A DNA stretch of 64,000 bases, from positions 1 through 64,000 of the forward strand of contig CAYTUQ010000002.1 of assembly GCA_964441235.1 (NCBI GenBank), written 5' to 3'. Shown here one piece after another: positions 55,797 to 63,985 of this stretch. This DNA is from BS750m-G69 sp964441235. Its GTDB lineage: Bacteria > Fidelibacterota > UBA2242. Numbering within the stretch: the first letter of the stretch is position 1; each line of letters opens with the position of its first letter. The notes beneath the pieces are model-generated. The model was given only the letters and a program-made list of their open reading frames with translations. It made no database searches and was not told where the DNA came from. Both the position numbers and the translations under genes were made by a program.

Positions 55797-56237
55797 TTGA
55801 AGATTATAGTTAATGGAATTGAATATCTCCCAACCGTTTCCCCAACAATGAGGTTACTTGATTATCTAAGAAAAGAAATAAAACTAACCGGTACAAAAGA
55901 GGGCTGCGATGAAGGTGAATGTGGAGCGTGTTCTGTTCTTATAGATGGCAAATTAGTGAACTCATGTATGGTTTTATTAGGGCAGGTTGATGATAAATCG
56001 GTTACGACGATTGAAGGTATTGACGAGCCGGAACTGTTCAGAGCATTTGAAGAAACAGGGGCGGTGCAGTGCGGATTTTGCACGCCGGGAATGATTATGG
56101 CGGCAACTGCTCTGTTGAGAAAAAATCCAAATCCATCTGTTTATGAAATTAAAGAAGCAATTTCCGGAAATCTCTGCCGCTGTACGGGATATAAGAAAAT
56201 TGTGGAAGCGATTTCGAAAGTGAAACGTGAATTGTGA
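55797..56237 (+). CDS. 2Fe-2S subunit of the xanthine-dehydrogenase-type hydroxylase
   Basis: 146 residues; TTG start at 55797. The plant-type cluster is bound by Cys37, Cys42, Cys45 and Cys57 (GCDEGECGACSVLIDG). The second cluster uses Cys102, Cys105, Cys137 and Cys139 (QCGFCTPGM and LCRCTGY). It passes electrons from molybdenum to FAD. Full length for the small subunit. Confidence 0.95.
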   Translation: MKIIVNGIEYLPTVSPTMRLLDYLRKEIKLTGTKEGCDEGECGACSVLIDGKLVNSCMVLLGQVDDKSVTTIEGIDEPELFRAFEETGAVQCGFCTPGMIMAATALLRKNPNPSVYEIKEAISGNLCRCTGYKKIVEAISKVKREL

Positions 56238-56256
56238 ATCGTGAACATAAAATTAT

Positions 56257-56332
56257 CAATAGTCAATAATCAATGGTCAATAGTCAATAATCAATAGCCA
56301 ATAGTCAATAATCAATGGTCAATGGTCAATAG
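56257..56332. repeat. 7-bp tandem repeat (CAATAGT/CAATAAT/CAATGGT)
   Basis: Roughly ten heptamer units of the form TCAATAG, TCAATAA or TCAATGG in a row in the gap between the 2Fe-2S and FAD subunit genes. The units vary at one or two positions. Confidence 0.85.
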
Positions 56333-56347
56333 ACAATCGAGTAAGGG

Positions 56348-57169
56348 ATGTGGTACGAATCACTAAAATTTGAGAATCCGAAAACCGTAGAAGAAGCATT
56401 AAACTGTCTGGAAACTGATGGTGCAGAAATCATTGCCGGGGGTACGGATGAACTCATTCAGATAAGAGAAAAGAAAAAATGTATAAAAAAATTAGTCAAT
56501 ATTGGAGATATAAAATCTCTTAAAAAGATAAAGAAAAAAGATAATACTCTAATTATTGGAGCATGTGTAACATATTCGGAGTTTCTTGAACTTGCTTCTG
56601 AAAATTTGCCTCCATTGACAGATGCCGTAAAGCAAATTGCATCTCCCTCGATAAGAAATATTGCTACTTTTGGAGGAAATATTGTGAACGCTTCCCCTGC
56701 AGGTGATACTTTACCTGTTTTGTATGCTTTTAATGCGGAATTGGTTCTGGAGTCTTTGCAGGGCAAGAGAGTTGTAAAGATAAGCGATTTTATTGTCGGC
56801 CCAGGCAAAACAATACTGAATAATATAGAACTTCTAACCGAAATTCGGGTAAATATTCCATCCTTCACTTGTTACTATCGAAAATTCGGTCCACGTAAAG
56901 CATTAGCACTTTCGAAGGTTTCTTTTTGCGGAGTTCACCTGACTGATTACGATGAAATCCGATTGGCGTACGGCTCGGTGGGGCCTACTGTCATAAGGGC
57001 TTATGAAGCAGAGGAATTATATAAAAAAGGTCAAAAAGACAAAATCCCAAAGTTAATAAATAAATTAGTTCAGCCAATAAATGACCAGCGCTCTACTGCG
57101 GAATATCGGAGATATCTGTGCGTGGAAATGACGAGGGAGTTTTTAAAAAAGTGTGAAAATTTGTCTTAA
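56348..57169 (+). CDS. FAD-binding subunit of the xanthine-dehydrogenase-type hydroxylase
   Basis: 273 residues. FAD contacts: EIIAGGTDELIQIREKK and SIRNIATFGGNIVNASPAGD. The C-terminal CODH-FAD domain has FGPRKALALSKVSF. It completes a three-subunit hydroxylase (molybdenum, iron-sulfur, FAD) and hands electrons to NAD+ or another acceptor. It is the last gene of the catabolic cluster. Confidence 0.94.
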   Translation: MWYESLKFENPKTVEEALNCLETDGAEIIAGGTDELIQIREKKKCIKKLVNIGDIKSLKKIKKKDNTLIIGACVTYSEFLELASENLPPLTDAVKQIASPSIRNIATFGGNIVNASPAGDTLPVLYAFNAELVLESLQGKRVVKISDFIVGPGKTILNNIELLTEIRVNIPSFTCYYRKFGPRKALALSKVSFCGVHLTDYDEIRLAYGSVGPTVIRAYEAEELYKKGQKDKIPKLINKLVQPINDQRSTAEYRRYLCVEMTREFLKKCENLS

Positions 57170-57236
57170 ATTTTCTATTGATTGTTTCATTTTATTTGGT
57201 TACACTAACTAATAGTATAAGTGATAAAGAGGAGAA

Positions 57237-57344
57237 ATGAGATTTTATTACTTTAAATTTATAAATCAGAAAGATTTTGTAGATTATCCTAAATTTTCTT
57301 CAATAATATCTAAATATGTCGAATATAGTAGAAGTCTGTATTAG
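57237..57344 (+). CDS. 35-residue small ORF with good ribosome site
   Basis: ATG at 57237 is preceded by AGAGGAGAA. The frame reads MRFYYFKFINQKDFVDYPKF and continues to TAG at 57342-57344. It is at the left edge of the second accessory region. It may be a real small protein or the start of a truncated one. I recognise no family. Confidence 0.35.
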   Translation: MRFYYFKFINQKDFVDYPKFSSIISKYVEYSRSLY

Positions 57345-57420
57345 GTATATGTTGTATTTATAATTTTTCAGGATTCTTTCGTGAGTAATGTTGGATTTTT
57401 AGAAATTTATAATCGTTAAT

Positions 57421-58092
57421 ATGGAAAATAAAATGAATTTTGATGATCTTTATTTAAATAGAGTGATTTTGGAATTTAGATATGATGGAGGATTTCTATA
57501 TTGGGACAAATGTGGAGAAACAATTTTAGATATTCAGAGTAATTTTCCTGAGTGGAATTGGGAAGGAATTTCAACTGAATTAGCAAGGTTGAAAAACCAT
57601 ACAAGAAATATGGAACTTGTGTTTAATTATAAAAATATACGCTTCATTCAAAATGAAGTCGAGAATCTGAACCAGTTCAAAGAAGCAGCAAGTAAGATTA
57701 CACCAATAATTGTCAAAAGCCTTGAGATAAACAAATTCAAGCGAATAGGTAACAGATATCAGTATGTTTTTCCTCTGGAGAATCCTGAGCAGGGCAAGAA
57801 AATCATAAGAGAGAGTTCCTTGATTAAAATACCTGAGGGAAAACTGGCCTTGTTTGGAGAGAATTCCATTAAAACTAATTTTATTGTCCACATTGAAAAC
57901 GAAAATTATCGTTACAGGATTGAACTTGTAGGCATCGAGCGAGTTGAGGTGCCAAAGAATATTAAGATTGATGAGCGGTTTAACCCCAAATATGGACTGC
58001 GTGTTGATGTAGATATTGCTACTATTAATAAAGTTAATGCTTTAGATTTTGATTGCAGTAGCTTTATTCAATCAAGCAAGAAGTTCCTGTAA
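57421..58092 (+). CDS. Hypothetical protein, TIGR04255-like partner of the next gene
   Basis: 223 residues, alpha/beta, no signal peptide. It opens with a beta-rich segment (LYLNRVILEFRYDGGFLYWD). It ends with strands (YRYRIELVGIERVEVP, LRVDVDIATI) in an order that recalls TIGR04255-family proteins such as the one at 60587. I cannot confirm the family by eye. It forms a two-gene module with 58144-58791. Confidence 0.6.
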   Translation: MENKMNFDDLYLNRVILEFRYDGGFLYWDKCGETILDIQSNFPEWNWEGISTELARLKNHTRNMELVFNYKNIRFIQNEVENLNQFKEAASKITPIIVKSLEINKFKRIGNRYQYVFPLENPEQGKKIIRESSLIKIPEGKLALFGENSIKTNFIVHIENENYRYRIELVGIERVEVPKNIKIDERFNPKYGLRVDVDIATINKVNALDFDCSSFIQSSKKFL

Positions 58093-58143
58093 AATAATTT
58101 AATTAAATTTATCTAAGAATCAGTGATAAAGGAGGTAGTTCTT

Positions 58144-58791
58144 GTGAATAACACAACCACTGAGACAAGAATTGATGAGAGAGGTGAAGGAATCGCCAAA
58201 TATGTTCTCTCAAGAGGAATGACTCAGGTTGAAACTGTAGGCACGTTCCCAAAAGAGCAATTTGCACCGTTCTATTTGCCAACAGAGGAAGAAGAAACTC
58301 ATAAGGAATTAGAAGAAACAGATATGACTTTATCAACATCTCCTACAGGTGAAATTGAAAGAGAAATTATACCCACTATAAAAAGGCTAGTTGAAATCAT
58401 TGAATCTGCAATTAGTTTGCTTGATGAGGTATTGGAAGTTTATGATGATGAGATTGAAAGGATAAACACGTTTTCACTCTTTGAAGAAGAAATTAAATCT
58501 CTGTGGGAGTTACGGGAAGAGGCAAACAAGAACTTTGTAGATGTTCTCGTTCTTTTAGAAGTAGCAGCTAAAAATTCACATTATAAAAATTATCAGAAAC
58601 ATCAGTACCAATCTATAAAAATGGTTTTAGAAAAAATTAAGAGTATCTATATCACACCCCAGAACGCAAGAGAATGTAGAAGATTATTAATGGACAATGG
58701 GATTGACCTTTTTGCTCCTATCAGAAACTGGGAGAATTATACAGTTGAAATAAAGAAAAATAGTATCCTCTCAATAAAGCATGGTAAATAA
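58144..58791 (+). CDS. Hypothetical helical protein of the first accessory module
   Basis: 215 residues from GTG 58144, chosen because AAAGGAGGT lies 7 nt upstream; an in-frame ATG at 58123 has no such site. The N-terminal ~70 residues look unstructured and acidic (PTEEEETHKELEETD). The rest is helical (RLVEIIESAISLLDEVLEVY, NFVDVLVLLEVAAKN). No known motif. Position after a TIGR04255-like gene parallels 61286-61765, although the two proteins are not obviously similar. Confidence 0.65.
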   Translation: MNNTTTETRIDERGEGIAKYVLSRGMTQVETVGTFPKEQFAPFYLPTEEEETHKELEETDMTLSTSPTGEIEREIIPTIKRLVEIIESAISLLDEVLEVYDDEIERINTFSLFEEEIKSLWELREEANKNFVDVLVLLEVAAKNSHYKNYQKHQYQSIKMVLEKIKSIYITPQNARECRRLLMDNGIDLFAPIRNWENYTVEIKKNSILSIKHGK

Positions 58792-59030
58792 ATTCTAAAT
58801 TCTAATATCTAAACTCTAAACAATTTTAAAATTCAAATGTTCAAATGCTCAAAATTCGGCAGATGCTGGACCGATGATTAAATGGATTCCCGTCGATACT
58901 TTTGGTCATTTTGATTTTGGGTTTTTAATTTGTTTAGTATTTCGGATTTCGTACTTCGGATTTTACCTTGTTGGAAATTTACTAATATCAAAGAAACTTA
59001 CCATAAGATATTGAGCGGATACGAAAAATA
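58792..59030. repeat. Low-complexity intergenic repeat
   Basis: AAATTCTAAATTCTAATATC-type and TTCAAATGTTCAAATGCTC-type tracts face ATTTCGGATTTCGTACTTCG near 58930-58965, giving loose complementarity. No gene. Confidence 0.45.
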
Positions 59031-59723
59031 TTGAAACAAAATAGAAAGTTATTTTTAGAAACCACTATCCAGATAGATCGGTTCTCTGCTGACCTAGATA
59101 AAAAGGAAAGAATAGATAAGATAATTTCCCAGTTTAGCCAGATTCTAAGTTCTACTTACGTGAAGATGGAATTCAGAAGAAGGTTTATCCAGGATTTAGT
59201 TTACCTTTACAATGAAGCCATTTGGGGTGCTGAAACTTTTGCCGATGTCTATGCTAGAATTGACAAACTACATTCTGATTTCCATAAAAGGAAAATTAAA
59301 GGGATAGTTGCCAGTTTTTACAGATTTTTTTCAGATACCAAAGATGAAGAAATTTCAGGAACATTAGGTAAGATAATTTTAGAAAAAGTAAGACCGTATT
59401 TTAAACAAATTATATTAGCTGCCTGGGAAAGTTTTGATTTTGGGATCAATACAATACTAAATGAGATTAATTGCTATCATGGATTGAGAGGTCCAGTTCA
59501 AAAAGGCGGGAAGTTTGATAATAGGATGAGCAAGTGTAAAAAAGCAGATATAAGATGTAAGATTCAGGAATTCTTCAATAGAAATATGGAAACTTTCAGA
59601 AAAATATATGACAAATTTTCTCAAATGGACTGTTTGGATAGTGAACAACAAAAGATGAAGAAATTCTTGAAAAATATAATTCGCTTGAAGGGCTTGCAAA
59701 TCAGCCACTTGAAAATTTATTGA
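59031..59723 (+). CDS. Hypothetical protein running out of frame into a radC remnant
   Basis: About 230 codons with a TTG start. The protein is basic and helical (RRFIQDLVYLYNEAIWGAET, then FADVYARIDKLHSDFHKRK) with a CxxC-like region (MSKCKKADIRCK). The last ~25 residues overlap, in a different frame, a clear radC fragment (59645-59812), so the present C-terminus is probably an artefact of a deletion junction. I recognise no family. Confidence 0.5.
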   Translation: MKQNRKLFLETTIQIDRFSADLDKKERIDKIISQFSQILSSTYVKMEFRRRFIQDLVYLYNEAIWGAETFADVYARIDKLHSDFHKRKIKGIVASFYRFFSDTKDEEISGTLGKIILEKVRPYFKQIILAAWESFDFGINTILNEINCYHGLRGPVQKGGKFDNRMSKCKKADIRCKIQEFFNRNMETFRKIYDKFSQMDCLDSEQQKMKKFLKNIIRLKGLQISHLKIY

Positions 59724-59812
59724 AAATTAAAGGCATATCCGACGTGAAGATAATACGAATAGCTGCAGCTTTTGAAATAGCACTGAGACTGATAGAAAGA
59801 AAGAAGAAATAA
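59645..59812 (+). pseudogene. radC: RadC remnant (helix-hairpin-helix part)
   Basis: The frame EEILEKYNSLEGLANQPLEN continues to LLKIKGISDVKIIRIAAAFE and IALRLIERKKK before TAA at 59810-59812. This is the N-terminal HhH domain of RadC (compare LLTIKGLGIAKIAQLKATLE in the intact radC at 35195). The JAB catalytic half is missing. Confidence 0.8.
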
Positions 59813-59838
59813 TTTGTCTAATAAGAAAACCAGGCTAA

Positions 59839-60240
59839 CTGAAAGAGCAACAAGTTATTTTAAAAGGGATTATTACTGAGAGTGGAACATATTATTATGA
59901 AACAAATAATATAAATGAGGCATTATATTTACTATCTGTTCTAAATTCGGTAATAGTAGATAAACTTGTCAAACCACTTCAAGTGCGTGGGCTATGGGGA
60001 TCCCGTCATTTTCATAAAAAAGTTCTCAAGCTGCCCATTCCGCAATTTGGTGTAAATAATACGCATCATCATAGACTAGCAGAAATTGGTAAAGAATGTA
60101 GTAAAAAAGTAGAAAAATGGTTAAAATGTGGTGGAGTGGGAAAGATTAGAAGTATTGGGAAGTTGCGGAGTATGGTGAGGGAAATGTTGAGGGGAGAGTT
60201 GGGGGAGATTGATGGGGTGGTGGAAGGGATTCTTAGATAA
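59839..60240 (+). pseudogene. DNA methylase (type II/IIG-like) C-terminal remnant, copy 1
   Basis: The frame ILKGIITESGTYYYETNN, EALYLLSVLNSVIVDKLVKP, GLWGSRHFHKKVLKLPIPQF and LAEIGKECSKKVEKWL is the C-terminal target-recognition end common to large N6-adenine methylases. The SAM-binding and NPPY parts are missing. It follows directly after the radC remnant. A homologous remnant lies at 61986-62444. Confidence 0.75.
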
Positions 60241-60586
60241 AAAAAAGCACAAAGGATAAAACAGAAGTTATTTGCGAAATATTATAACTCGTTTCATAAT
60301 GAATTATCAAATTGATTTTTTAATAAAGATTTAGACGAGGGAGTTTTTAAATGACTTATGCAAAATTTCTTGTTGATTTATTTATTTCATTTACTTAAAA
60401 TAATTATAGGAAAGATGTACAAGAGAAGAAATATTGCCTTATCATTTAAATCTGTTGTATTATTGGGTATTAATTTTACGATTTTTGATTACTTTTTGAA
60501 CAATTGAGTGAGGAAAGTAGTCAAGAGATTGGGAATAGAATATTAAACTTTTAATCAGAATTGGTTAAAGTAAATCTGAGGACAAA
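60241..60586. other. Intergenic region
   Basis: 345 AT-rich bases ahead of the TIGR04255 gene, probably including its promoter. I see no ORF, repeat or RNA. Confidence 0.35.
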
Positions 60587-61285
60587 ATGAATACTAAATA
60601 TATTGATCCTCCTGTTATAGAGGCTGTTTTCGAAATTAGATTTCCTGCAGAATTATCTATAGAATCTCAAAGAGATAAGTACTATGAAAAGATTAGAGAA
60701 TATTTCCCCGATATTTCCGTTCCTAAGGTTGAAAGTCCAGAGCCTTATCCTCTAAAACCTTATCGGTTTGAAACTTCTGATAAATTAAAGATGATCCAAT
60801 TTTCAATCAATAGATTTTCTTTTCATACTAAGAAGTATAATACATTTAATGAATTCAATACGGAAGTGATTAATTATATTGAATCTTTTTGCGAGCTGTA
60901 TAGAATATCAAAACTCAATAGAACAGGATTAAGATATATCAATCACATTCCTATAGAACGAGAAAATGGAGTTTTGCAAATATCTAAATATTTGAAATTT
61001 GGATATATTTTACCTGATATTATTCCAAGCAACTTAGAACTGTTTCAAACGGTCTTATTGTCACGAATTGAAGAGGGGAAATTAAGGATATTAATTGCTT
61101 CTCAAAATGCAATAGGTACCGGGGATGGAGAGATTATGGTGCTTGACTTTGATTTCTTTTTTGAGGGTGATCTTTCTGTAGATTTGTTAAAGAATTATTT
61201 ACAAAATTCTCATATACATACTAAGAAAGTTTTTGAAAGTTTGATTAGTAAAGAATACAGAAGTATTCCAGAGAAAGGGGATTAA
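60587..61285 (+). CDS. TIGR04255 family protein
   Basis: 232 residues. Begins with the family signature YIDPPVIEAVFEIRFPAE. Further conserved strands are KMIQFSINRFSFHTKKYNTF and LNRTGLRYINHIPI, with VLDFDFFFEG near the C-terminus. TIGR04255 proteins are sporadically distributed, often beside a small partner gene, and their function is unknown; a role in defence or conflict systems is suspected from such contexts. GAGGACA precedes the ATG. The partner gene begins immediately after the stop. Confidence 0.85.
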   Translation: MNTKYIDPPVIEAVFEIRFPAELSIESQRDKYYEKIREYFPDISVPKVESPEPYPLKPYRFETSDKLKMIQFSINRFSFHTKKYNTFNEFNTEVINYIESFCELYRISKLNRTGLRYINHIPIERENGVLQISKYLKFGYILPDIIPSNLELFQTVLLSRIEEGKLRILIASQNAIGTGDGEIMVLDFDFFFEGDLSVDLLKNYLQNSHIHTKKVFESLISKEYRSIPEKGD

Positions 61286-61765
61286 ATGGATGTTTCTGGT
61301 GAAACAGTTGAAAAGTTAACTTATCACAATATGTATGATTATCCGGGTGGACAGATTGAGACTTACAAGGGATGGACAGGACCCGGCAAATTTATTGCTC
61401 AGGGAGGTTCCTATGTACCTTTAGCCTATGTTCCGATAAGGCGTGAAGTTCTAACTATGCTTTTATCAGTTGATTCCCAGGTACAAGGCATTATTGAAAA
61501 AATAAATGGCTTGGAAAATAGAGTTTCTACGTTGGAAAAAGGAATTTCATCGGTAGGGATGATTGAGATTTCTGAATCAAATCCAATTGAAGGTAATATT
61601 AGGATAACAAAAACGGAGGCGAGGAAAAAGATATTAAAACACTTTCAGCTAAGAGGTGAGTTAGATTACTTTGACATAGTAGAAGATCTTGGTCTAGACT
61701 TGAAATTTGTTGTTGAAATTTGTGAAGAACTAGAAAATGAGAAAGAAATAAAAGCAGTAAAATAA
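61286..61765 (+). CDS. Partner protein of the TIGR04255 gene, coiled coil plus winged helix
   Basis: 159 residues. An N-terminal ~65 residues of loops and strands (YPGGQIETYKGWTGPGKFIA) is followed by a short coiled coil (IIEKINGLENRVSTLEKGIS). The C-terminus looks like a winged helix (TEARKKILKHFQLRGELDYF, DIVEDLGLD). It probably binds DNA or oligomerises with the TIGR04255 product. The start codon directly follows the upstream stop and its stop overlaps a further 60-codon frame (TAATG), so the three may be coupled. Confidence 0.7.
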   Translation: MDVSGETVEKLTYHNMYDYPGGQIETYKGWTGPGKFIAQGGSYVPLAYVPIRREVLTMLLSVDSQVQGIIEKINGLENRVSTLEKGISSVGMIEISESNPIEGNIRITKTEARKKILKHFQLRGELDYFDIVEDLGLDLKFVVEICEELENEKEIKAVK

Positions 61766-61947
61766 TGCCAATATATTTCAAAGAGGGGGATGCAATTCAG
61801 GGTGAAAAATTAGTTTTCACTTGTAGGAAATTTAGTATCTCTAAGAAACCTGTAAAACGAACATCAGCTCATAGAGCACAGAGTGGGAAATTAGATAACG
61901 CATATTGTGTAATAAATAAGCGTTTTAGGCACATACCAGAGAAATGA
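61765..61947 (+). CDS. 60-residue small ORF coupled to the TIGR04255 pair
   Basis: The ATG overlaps the upstream stop (TAATG). The product is basic with two Cys (LVFTCRKFSISKKPVKRTSA). No known motif. It could be a real third gene or the truncated start of one. Confidence 0.35.
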   Translation: MPIYFKEGDAIQGEKLVFTCRKFSISKKPVKRTSAHRAQSGKLDNAYCVINKRFRHIPEK

Positions 61948-61985
61948 AGGTAAAAAAGTATCAATTATATGCTATTTTAAAATAA

Positions 61986-62444
61986 AATCATCATGTAATT
62001 TACAAATATCGAGTGATTTGTAATACTTCGGGGACATTTCTTACTGCTGCAACTGTTGAAAATGAACCTATAGCATTTGAGATTAACGGTCAGAAAATTA
62101 TATCAAATGGATTCGTAGCTGATTATGTAACTTACTATTTCGAAACATCAAATTTTAAAGAAGCATACTATCTTAGTTCAATTCTGAACTCTCCTATCCT
62201 GAACATTCTGATCAAGCCTATGCAAGCACGGGGCTTATGGGGTCCTCGGGATATTCATAAAAAAGTTCTCGAGTTGCCCATTCCGCAGTTTGATGCGGAA
62301 AACTCCCAACATCGGCAATTGACTGAATTGGGCCAAGCCTGCTCTGCCAAAGTCAGGCAGTGGGTCAACAGCGGCGGTCTCGGCAATATTCGCAGCATCG
62401 GTACGCTGCTCACACGATGGAAACGTTATACGAAACCGGTATAA
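61986..62444 (+). pseudogene. DNA methylase C-terminal remnant, copy 2
   Basis: Open frame after a TAA: VICNTSGTFLTAATVENEPI, EAYYLSSILNSPILNILIKP, GLWGPRDIHKKVLELPIPQF, then QLTELGQACSAKVRQWV. It is homologous to copy 1 at 59839-60240, sharing at the DNA level CATAAAAAAGTTCTC and GCCCATTCCGCA. The catalytic parts are absent. Together the two copies bracket the TIGR04255 module as imperfect direct repeats. Confidence 0.78.
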
Positions 62445-62482
62445 TTTAATTTTGGGTTATTTTTAAAGTAAGGAAGTGTATT

Positions 62483-62671
62483 ATGGTTGAACAATTAAGT
62501 AAGGAAATTCTTGCTTTTGAAAGTGATCATATATGGGTACATGAGAATTTTGATGATTTGCTTAAAGATTATCAAGACCGGTGGATTGACAAATTTCAAG
62601 TTTCAATCATAGCCTCAGCCTTTGTAGTCAATGGGACAGGCAAGTTTCAAGTATCACGTTTTACGTATTAA
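62483..62671 (+). pseudogene. DUF5678-like protein, probably truncated
   Basis: 62 codons with GTAAGG-type ribosome site. The segment VHENFDDLLKDYQDRWIDKF resembles DUF5678 proteins (E..LL..Y...WI). After about residue 38 the similarity stops and the frame runs into repeat-like DNA (TTTCAAGTATCACGTTTTAC). A short partial gene is the best reading. Confidence 0.45.
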
Positions 62672-63016
62672 TTTATATGAAAGTAACCACGAATTACACT
62701 AATTACACTAATTGAAACCGTTCACCCCGTTAGATACTTACTATTTTAAACAATGAATATCTATCAGGGGTTGTTATCTTACGGGGTTCATGGTTTACAG
62801 TTTATGGTTAACGGTCTCTTAATCCCACCCCGATTTGTATAAGTTAGTTTTGAACATTAGACATTGAGATTTGTAATTTGTTTGAAATTTGATCCGCCAG
62901 CTGGTGGATTAATATTTGCAATTTGCAATTTGATATTTATTTTGTCTCAGCCTTTTTAAATTTCACGCTTCGTTGTGGTGAAAAATCATGGGTGTTATTA
63001 ACAATATGTTGCTAAT
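62672..63016. repeat. Repeat-rich intergenic region
   Basis: It holds a direct repeat ATTACACTA twice (about 62694-62712). An imperfect inverted repeat pairs AACCGTTCACCCCGTTAGATA (62716-62736) with TATCTTACGGGGTTCATGGTT (62775-62795). A palindrome ATCCGCCAGCTGGTGGAT lies near 62891, and there are AATTTGCAATTTGATATTT tracts. No gene. Confidence 0.6.
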
Positions 63017-63985
63017 ATGTACTTTGAAGCTGAATTAAACGAAGCCATTCGGTTGAAACAGAAGAAGGAATATCACCGGGCATGGGAACTGTTTGATGAG
63101 ATTTCAAAGTCCAATCCCCGGTCGGCTTATTTCTGGTCCAATTATGCCCATTTGGCATTCCTGATGAACCGATATCAGAAAGCAAAGGAGTTTTCGGAAA
63201 CGGCTTTGAGCATTGACCCCCTGTCCAGATTTGTGAGGTCGTTATATTCATCTATCCTGCTTCACACTAATGATACAGCGTCTTCTCTGGAATTAATACA
63301 GGAACTCATCGAAGAAAAAATGGAAGTTCCTCTTTTGAAAAAATTGGTGAAAGCCGGTGAATCTCTGGGAATTCTCAACGATCTTGAGCCGTATTTCAAT
63401 GATTGGATTCTACGATTTCACAGTGATAGAGAATTTGTTTCAACAGCGGCTGAGTATTACCATAAAATTGGTAAGACAGAGAAGACAATTGAACTTTATC
63501 AACGACTGGTATCGGAAGAAAAATCAAACGATTTTATTTATGAACGTTTGATAGCACTTAAGACACTGGGCAAGTCAAGTCAGGAAAAAATCCGCGAACT
63601 GGAAATAATACTGAAGCTTCCATCTCAGGAGAGGAATATTCACCTACTTGGTCTGTTGGCACGAGAGTACAAGAAAAGCAAGGAGTGGGGAAAGGCAGAA
63701 CAAACATATCGCAAGATACTTTCCATTAATCCTGATGATTTGTTTCAAAAGAAACAGATGGGATTTCTCTACGCCCGGAGTGGCAATCTGGAACAGGCTG
63801 TTGAAATCTTGAAAGATTGTTTATTTAAAGACCCAGACGACCATTTTGTCCGTAGTTCCCTGCTCTCAGCTTTTAAAAAGATGAACAGTAAGGAAAAAGC
63901 TCTTCAATTCATTGATCAGTTGCTCCTCCATTATCCTGAGAAGAAGAGTTATCTGGGTATTCGGAAAAGAGTTGAGAAGTGGTAA
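63017..63985 (+). CDS. TPR repeat protein
   Basis: 322 residues with several tetratricopeptide repeats: AIRLKQKKEYHRAWELFDEI, SAYFWSNYAHLAFLMNRYQK, EYKKSKEWGKAEQTYRKILS and MGFLYARSGNLEQAVEILKD. No signal peptide, membrane span or catalytic domain. TPR arrays are protein-binding scaffolds; the partner is unknown. It stands alone at the right edge of the window. Confidence 0.85.
   Translation: MYFEAELNEAIRLKQKKEYHRAWELFDEISKSNPRSAYFWSNYAHLAFLMNRYQKAKEFSETALSIDPLSRFVRSLYSSILLHTNDTASSLELIQELIEEKMEVPLLKKLVKAGESLGILNDLEPYFNDWILRFHSDREFVSTAAEYYHKIGKTEKTIELYQRLVSEEKSNDFIYERLIALKTLGKSSQEKIRELEIILKLPSQERNIHLLGLLAREYKKSKEWGKAEQTYRKILSINPDDLFQKKQMGFLYARSGNLEQAVEILKDCLFKDPDDHFVRSSLLSAFKKMNSKEKALQFIDQLLLHYPEKKSYLGIRKRVEKW

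Noticed and set aside
56257..56332. Possible CRISPR array or iterons of an origin
   Set aside because: Units are 7 bp, contiguous and degenerate, with no spacers and no replication initiator gene nearby.
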